Shown here piece by piece: positions 4,477-8,607 of a stretch of DNA of 8,607 nucleotides; position 1 is the first letter of the stretch; every line of letters starts with the position of its first letter. The translations under genes were made by a program, and so were the position numbers. The notes under the pieces were generated by a model. It was not told the DNA's origin, did not search any database, and saw only the letters and a program-made list of their open reading frames with translations. Location of the stretch: the NCBI RefSeq assembly GCF_049514155.1, contig NZ_JBEKVH010000158.1, positions 1 to 8,607 of the forward strand, written 5' to 3'. The stretch comes from Roseiarcus sp049514155 (GTDB taxonomy: Bacteria > Pseudomonadota > Alphaproteobacteria > Rhizobiales > Beijerinckiaceae).

Positions 4477-7248
4477 TTACGGCGCGCGCCGCCGCCGCGG
4501 CCGACGGAGTGCGTGCGGCCGACGCTGCGGCCGGCGTTTCTTGGCCGGACGCGATGCGGGCGCGATCGCTTGGCGCAGCAACAGGGCGGGAATGGCGTCG
4601 GCGGCGACCGGGCGGCTGAAGTGGTAGCCCTGCAATTCGTCGCAATGGTTCTCGCGCAGGAAGGCGACCTGCGCTTCCGTCTCGACGCCCTCGGCGATGA
4701 CCCTGAGGTTGAGCTTCTGGCCGAGCGAGATCACCGCAGAGGCGACGGCGCGGTCGTCTTCGTCGTCGGGCAGATCCTGGATGAACGAGCGATCGATCTT
4801 CAGCCGCTCGACCGGGAACCGCTTCAGCGCGCTGAGACTCGAATAGCCGGTGCCGAAATCGTCGATCGACAGTCGCACGCCGAGCGCGCGCAATTCCTTC
4901 ATCGTCTCGATCGCGCGATCGACGTCCCGCATGACCAGGCTTTCGGTCAATTCCAGCTCGAGATATTTCGGTTCGAGCCCGCTCTCGGCGAGCGCCTCGG
5001 CGACGGCGGCGACGATGTGGTTCTCGCGGAACTGCCGCGCCGAGACGTTGACGCTGACGGCGATCGGCGGCAGGCCGGCGTCCTGCCACGTCTTGTTCTG
5101 CCGGCAGGCTTCGCGCAACGCCCAGTCGCCGATCGGCACGATCAGTCCCGATTCCTCGGCGATCGGGATGAACGTCGCCGGCGGCGCCAGGCCGAGCCGC
5201 GGGTGCCGCCAGCGGATCAGCGCTTCGACCGCGAACACTTCGCCACTGCGCAGATCGACCTGCGGCTGATAGTGCAGAACGAAGTCGCGGCTCGGATTGG
5301 CGTTGCGCAATTCTTCGAGCAGCGTCAGCCGCTCGCGCAAATTGGCGTTGATCTCCGGCACATAGAACACCAGGCCGTCGCCGCCCGATTCCTTGGCGCC
5401 GTACATCGCGGCGTCGGCGTTGGCGAGCAAGGTCTCGGCGGCGCCGCCGTCAATCGGATAAATCGCCGCGCCGAAACTGGAAGTGACACGGAAGCTGCGG
5501 CCGTCCAGTTCCACCGGCGCGACGACGGCTGAACGAATGCGATGCAGCATTGCGCCGATTGTCGGCCTATCCTTGGGCGGATCGATCAGCAGCACGACAA
5601 ACTCATCGCCGCCCAGCCGCGACACGATGTCGTTGGGGCCGACGGCGGCGACCATCCGCTCGGCCATGGTCTTGAGCAGCGAGTCGCCGGCGCCGTGGCC
5701 GAGGCTGTCGTTGACGTACTTGAAGTTGTCGAAGTCGATGTAGACGACGCATAGCCATGCGCCGCGCTGCGCCGCCGCCTGCAGCGCCCCCGCCAGCTGT
5801 TCGCCGAACTGGGCGCGGTTGGGCAGGCCGGTCAGCTCGTCGTGGGTGGCCATGAACTGAATGCGCTCTTCGGCGCGCCGACGGGCGATGGCGATGCCGG
5901 CGATGTGGATGGCCATCTCCAGCAGCCGCGACTCGACCGAGGTCGGCGCCCGCACGGCGCGCGAATACATCGCGAACACCGCCAGCGCCTCGCCGCGATC
6001 GGAAAGGATCGGCGTCGACCAGCAGGAGCGATAGCCGTAAGGCCTGACGAGCTCGCGAAAGTCGGCCCACAGCGGGTCGGCGAGGATGTCGGTGACGATC
6101 ACCGGCTGGCGACGATAGGCCGCGGTGCCGCACGATCCGACGCTCGGTCCGATCTCGGCGCCATCGATCGCCTTGATGTAGTCGGGCGCCAGGCTCGGCG
6201 CGGCGGCGTGGCGCAGCCGGCGCCCCTCCTCGTCGAGCAGCAGGACGGAGCACAGGATGCCGTTGAGCTGCGATTCAACCAGCCGCGCCAATGCGTCGAG
6301 GATCGCCTCGAGCGGCGCGCTCATGGCGATCATTTCGAGGATCTGCGCCTGGCCGTCGCGCAGCAGATTGGAAAGACGGCGATCGGTGATGTCGCGCGAA
6401 ACGCCGGCGACGCCAAAGATGTCGCCGCGCGCGTTGCGCACCGGCACCTTGGTCGTCAGGAGCCAAGACTTGCCGCCGGCGCCGTCGTAAAGGTACTCTT
6501 CGAGGTCGATCATCGGCCGGCCGGTGCGGATGATCTTCTGCTCGTCGTCGAAGAACTTCTGCGCGATCTCCAGCGGCAGCAGCTCGAGGTCGTTCTTGCC
6601 GATCATGTCAGCGGTTTCGCTGAAGCCCATGCGCGTCGCCGTGACCTTGTTGCAGATCACAAAACGGCTCTCGACGTCCTTGACCCACAGGTTGTCGTGG
6701 AGGCAATCGATCAAGGTCTGCAACGAAACGCGCTCGTCGAACCCGGCGCGCTGATCGCCGAACTCGGTGACGTCCTCGTGAGTCGAAATCCAGCCGCCGT
6801 CGGGAAGCGCCTGCCGCCGAACCGCGATCGTCCGGCCATCCGACAATTTGTCGCGCCACTGGCGCGCCTGCTCGTCGAGACGCATCGGCGCGCGCAACAC
6901 CAGATAATCGTCGACCTCCAGCGGCAAAGTCCGCGCCTCGAGCCGCAGGTCGACGATCTCGCGCCACGCGACGCCGGGCTTCAGGCGCTCCACGTCGAGC
7001 CGATAGAGTTCCGCGTAGCGGCGGTTGCAGACCGCCAGGCGCGCCTGGCGGTCGAAGACGCAGACGCCTTGCGGCAGCGCTTCGATCGCGGCGTGGAAGA
7101 GGCTGGATTCCCCGGTGAGGCGACCGATCTCCGCCTGCTGTTCGCTGACGACGGCGCTTTGAGCGCCGCTGGCGGCGCGCAGCAGGCTATCCAGGGCGGA
7201 ACCGCCGACCGAGGCCTCGTCGTGGCGGGGCTGTCGCTTCGCGCGCAC
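4477..7248 (-). CDS. PAS-PAS-GAF-GGDEF-EAL cyclic di-GMP signalling protein
   Basis: A complete 923-residue protein without membrane helices, so probably a cytoplasmic sensor. Domains: PAS at about 50-165 (LPQGVCVFDRQARLAVCNRR); second PAS at about 175-290 (NLWVKDVESRFVICN, ending GVSRDITDR); GAF at about 303-457 (GPSVGSCGTAAYRRQPVIVT); GGDEF at about 463-630; EAL at about 640-895. The diguanylate cyclase signature is intact (RLGGDEF, 544-550), as are the metal-binding D505 region and DSLGHGAGD (514-522). The product-inhibition RxxD I-site is absent: GPND stands at 537-540. The phosphodiesterase set looks complete: E675 (EAL), N734, E766, D796-D797 (DDFGTGYSSL), K817, E853 and Q873. Both activities are therefore possible; which dominates is unknown. 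A basic tail (about 899-923) ends the protein. Start: GTG at 7248, with GGAGGG 7 nt upstream and an in-frame TGA immediately before, so no earlier start exists. The small effector sensed by PAS/GAF is not identifiable. Confidence 0.95.
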   Translation of the reverse strand: MRAKRQPRHDEASVGGSALDSLLRAASGAQSAVVSEQQAEIGRLTGESSLFHAAIEALPQGVCVFDRQARLAVCNRRYAELYRLDVERLKPGVAWREIVDLRLEARTLPLEVDDYLVLRAPMRLDEQARQWRDKLSDGRTIAVRRQALPDGGWISTHEDVTEFGDQRAGFDERVSLQTLIDCLHDNLWVKDVESRFVICNKVTATRMGFSETADMIGKNDLELLPLEIAQKFFDDEQKIIRTGRPMIDLEEYLYDGAGGKSWLLTTKVPVRNARGDIFGVAGVSRDITDRRLSNLLRDGQAQILEMIAMSAPLEAILDALARLVESQLNGILCSVLLLDEEGRRLRHAAAPSLAPDYIKAIDGAEIGPSVGSCGTAAYRRQPVIVTDILADPLWADFRELVRPYGYRSCWSTPILSDRGEALAVFAMYSRAVRAPTSVESRLLEMAIHIAGIAIARRRAEERIQFMATHDELTGLPNRAQFGEQLAGALQAAAQRGAWLCVVYIDFDNFKYVNDSLGHGAGDSLLKTMAERMVAAVGPNDIVSRLGGDEFVVLLIDPPKDRPTIGAMLHRIRSAVVAPVELDGRSFRVTSSFGAAIYPIDGGAAETLLANADAAMYGAKESGGDGLVFYVPEINANLRERLTLLEELRNANPSRDFVLHYQPQVDLRSGEVFAVEALIRWRHPRLGLAPPATFIPIAEESGLIVPIGDWALREACRQNKTWQDAGLPPIAVSVNVSARQFRENHIVAAVAEALAESGLEPKYLELELTESLVMRDVDRAIETMKELRALGVRLSIDDFGTGYSSLSALKRFPVERLKIDRSFIQDLPDDEDDRAVASAVISLGQKLNLRVIAEGVETEAQVAFLRENHCDELQGYHFSRPVAADAIPALLLRQAIAPASRPAKKRRPQRRPHALRRPRRRRAP

Positions 7249-7409
7249 TCAAGGACCCTCCAACGGGCAAAGCAACCTTCGCGGCGGCGCGTCCTATCCC
7301 CGCCAAAGCCTTGGAACGATAGAAGCGGTCGATTAATGGAGGGTGAAAGACGAGGTCGGCCAAGCAATTGTCCGCGGCCTTGTAACGCTCGCGGAGAGGC
7401 CAGAAAAAC
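7249..7409. promoter_or_regulatory. Divergent promoter region between the GGDEF-EAL and flavoprotein genes
   Basis: This 161-bp gap separates two genes transcribed away from each other, so it must hold both promoters. For the plus strand, TTGGAA (7311-7316) followed after 16-17 bp by TTAATG/TAATGG (around 7333-7339) is a weak sigma-70 candidate, giving a leader of about 65 nt. GGAGAGG at 7393-7399 is the ribosome site for the flavoprotein, 10 nt from its ATG. For the minus strand only the GGAGGG ribosome site of the GGDEF-EAL gene is clear. No convincing palindromic operator is seen. Confidence 0.4.
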
Positions 7410-8607
7410 ATGGTGAACGCGGACCCCGTCGACGCCGTCGTGGTCGGCGCCGGACCCGCCGGCCTAGCGGCGGCGGAGGCGCTTGCTCACGCCGGCCACG
7501 GCGTCGTCGTTTACGACGCCGCGCCCTCGCCGGCGCGCAAGTTCCTGCTCGCCGGCCGCGGCGGCCTCAATCTCACCCATTCCGAACCGCTCGAGGCGTT
7601 CCTCGCTCGCTACGGACCCGCAGCGGAGCGGCTCAAAGCGGCGATCGCGGCGTTTTCGCCCGACGATCTGCGCGCCTGGGCTGAAAATCTGGGGGAGAAA
7701 ACCTTCGTCGGCAGCTCTGGCCGAGTCTTCCCCAAGAGCTTCAAGGCGACCCCGCTGCTGCGCGCCTGGCTGAGGCGCCTCGACGGGCTCGGCGTGGCGC
7801 TGAGGCCGCGCCGGCGGCTCACCGGCCTGGAGCGCGGCGGCCGCCTGCGCTTCGCCGGGCCGGACGGCGCGGAGGAAGCGAAAGCCAAGGCGGTCGTGCT
7901 GGCGCTCGGCGGCGCCTCGTGGCCGCGGCTGGGGGCGGACGGCGGCTGGGTCGACGGACTGCGCGCGGCGGGCGTCGAAGTCGCGCCGCTCAAGCCGGCC
8001 AATTGCGGCTTTCGCGTCGGCTGGTCGAAACATCTGAGCGACCGCTTCGCCGGCGCGCCGCTGAAGGCGATCGCGCTGACGCACGCGGGACGAACGGTGC
8101 GCGGCGAAGCGATGATCGACCGCGACGGCATCGAGGGCGGCGCGGTCTACGCGCTCTCCGCCGCCTTGCGCGACGCGATCGCGCGCGACGGCGCCGCGAC
8201 GCTGGCCGTCGACCTCAAGCCCGATCTCGGCCTCGAAGCGCTCGCGGCGCGTCTGCGCCGGCGGCCGGGCGAATCGACTTCGACCCTGCTGCGCCGCGCC
8301 GGCCTGACGCCGGCGGCGATCGCGCTGGCGCGCGAGGCCGGCCCCCTGCCCGACGCGGCCGAGGCGCTCGCGGCGCAAATCAAGCAGGTCGAAATCCGCC
8401 TGACCGCGCCGGCGCCGATCGCGCGCGCGATCTCAAGCGCCGGCGGCGTCAAATGGGCGGAGATCGACGAGACCTTCATGCTGCGCAAGCTGCCCGGCGC
8501 ATTCGTCGCCGGCGAGATGATCGACTGGGAAGCCCCGACCGGCGGCTACCTGCTGCAGGCGTGCTTCGCGACGGGGCGCGCGGCGGGGGTTGGGGCGGCG
8601 AGGTGGG
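7410..8607 (+). CDS. FAD-dependent flavoprotein, HI0933-like / PP_4765 (TIGR03862) family, 3' end cut by the window
   Basis: An open frame of 399 codons from ATG 7410 to the window edge with no stop. N-terminal Rossmann motif GAGPAG (13-18) with D36 at the end of strand 2 binds the FAD ADP moiety. GRGGLNLTHSE (49-59) is the signature of the HI0933-like flavoproteins. SGRVFPKSFKATPLLRAWL (103-121) and ALGGASWPRLGADG (165-178) are further family blocks. The C-terminal GEMIDWEAPTGGYLLQACFA (368-387) closes the FAD site. Members are about 400-410 residues, so only a few codons should be missing. The reaction is not established: the relative BaiN was proposed to act in bile-acid reduction, and the PP_4765 clade is uncharacterised. 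I would call it an NAD(P)/FAD-dependent oxidoreductase. GGAGAGG lies 10 nt upstream of the ATG; the next codon GTG is a less likely start. It is divergent from the GGDEF-EAL gene. Confidence 0.93.
   Translation, partial: MVNADPVDAVVVGAGPAGLAAAEALAHAGHGVVVYDAAPSPARKFLLAGRGGLNLTHSEPLEAFLARYGPAAERLKAAIAAFSPDDLRAWAENLGEKTFVGSSGRVFPKSFKATPLLRAWLRRLDGLGVALRPRRRLTGLERGGRLRFAGPDGAEEAKAKAVVLALGGASWPRLGADGGWVDGLRAAGVEVAPLKPANCGFRVGWSKHLSDRFAGAPLKAIALTHAGRTVRGEAMIDRDGIEGGAVYALSAALRDAIARDGAATLAVDLKPDLGLEALAARLRRRPGESTSTLLRRAGLTPAAIALAREAGPLPDAAEALAAQIKQVEIRLTAPAPIARAISSAGGVKWAEIDETFMLRKLPGAFVAGEMIDWEAPTGGYLLQACFATGRAAGVGAARW

Noticed and set aside
2818..5532. 904-codon open frame on the plus strand, antisense to the XRE-side genes EamA, SDR and part of GGDEF-EAL
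   Set aside because: It runs antisense through three well-supported genes and the gap between them. Its translation is dominated by Arg, Asp, Glu, Ala and Gln with no domain. Long antisense frames are expected from G/C-biased third positions on the real strand.
7187..7411. 74-codon minus-strand frame starting MFFWPLRERYKAAD, crossing the divergent promoter into the GGDEF-EAL start
   Set aside because: Its first part looks somewhat protein-like, but it overlaps the GGDEF-EAL coding start out of frame, has no clear ribosome site, and occupies the only space for two promoters.
5842..7416. 524-codon plus-strand open frame antisense to the GGDEF-EAL gene
   Set aside because: Same codon-bias shadow: low-complexity Arg/Asp/Ala/Val composition and no motif, opposite an unambiguous multidomain gene.
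7336..7416. 26-codon plus-strand ORF from ATG 7336 ending in TGA just past the flavoprotein start; considered as a leader peptide
   Set aside because: No Shine-Dalgarno sequence before its ATG, no attenuator-like hairpin or codon run, and an Arg-rich composition typical of chance frames here.
7464..8378. 304-codon minus-strand open frame opposite the flavoprotein
   Set aside because: Antisense shadow; the plus-strand frame carries GAGPAG and GRGGLNLTHSE and is open from 7410 to the edge.

Overview
The window is GC-rich DNA with strong G/C third-position bias. It looks like an alphaproteobacterial chromosome, probably Hyphomicrobiales (Rhizobiales). The grounds are the codon bias, a MlaE permease with an N-terminal STAS domain followed directly by its ATPase, and the PP_4765/HI0933-like flavoprotein. 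No rRNA, tRNA, IS element, phage gene or CRISPR array is visible. The taxonomic placement is inference.

Layout, left to right. (1) Positions 1-1274, minus strand: start of a MlaF-type ABC ATPase (cut by the left edge) and the complete MlaE-type STAS-permease. The two genes overlap by 4 nt and form the front of a phospholipid-trafficking ABC operon. (2) Positions 1275-1894: about 620 bp with no convincing gene. It holds three diverged copies of a roughly 40-bp palindromic repeat spaced about 160 bp apart. (3) Positions 1895-4344, minus strand: an atypical short-chain dehydrogenase lacking the Tyr-Lys active site, a 10-TM EamA/DMT exporter 9 bp after it, and 80 bp further on an XRE-cupin regulator with its own TATAAT box. 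(4) Positions 4477-7248, minus strand: a 923-residue PAS-PAS-GAF-GGDEF-EAL protein that makes and/or degrades cyclic di-GMP. (5) Positions 7410-8607, plus strand, divergent from the previous gene: an FAD-dependent HI0933-like flavoprotein, open at the right edge but almost complete.

Functional links. mlaE and mlaF encode two parts of one transporter. The SDR and EamA genes are probably co-transcribed, and the XRE-cupin regulator is a plausible local regulator of the pair; this is inferred from arrangement only. The GGDEF-EAL and flavoprotein genes share a 161-bp divergent promoter region without an obvious functional link.

I found no evidence for a complete new system such as defence, secretion or a biosynthetic cluster. 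The observations most worth following are the palindromic repeat family at 1513-1873, the SDR with a degenerate catalytic site beside an exporter and a regulator, the tandem ACGGAAT repeat around the regulator's -35 position, and the Arg-rich tail and missing I-site arginine in the GGDEF-EAL protein.
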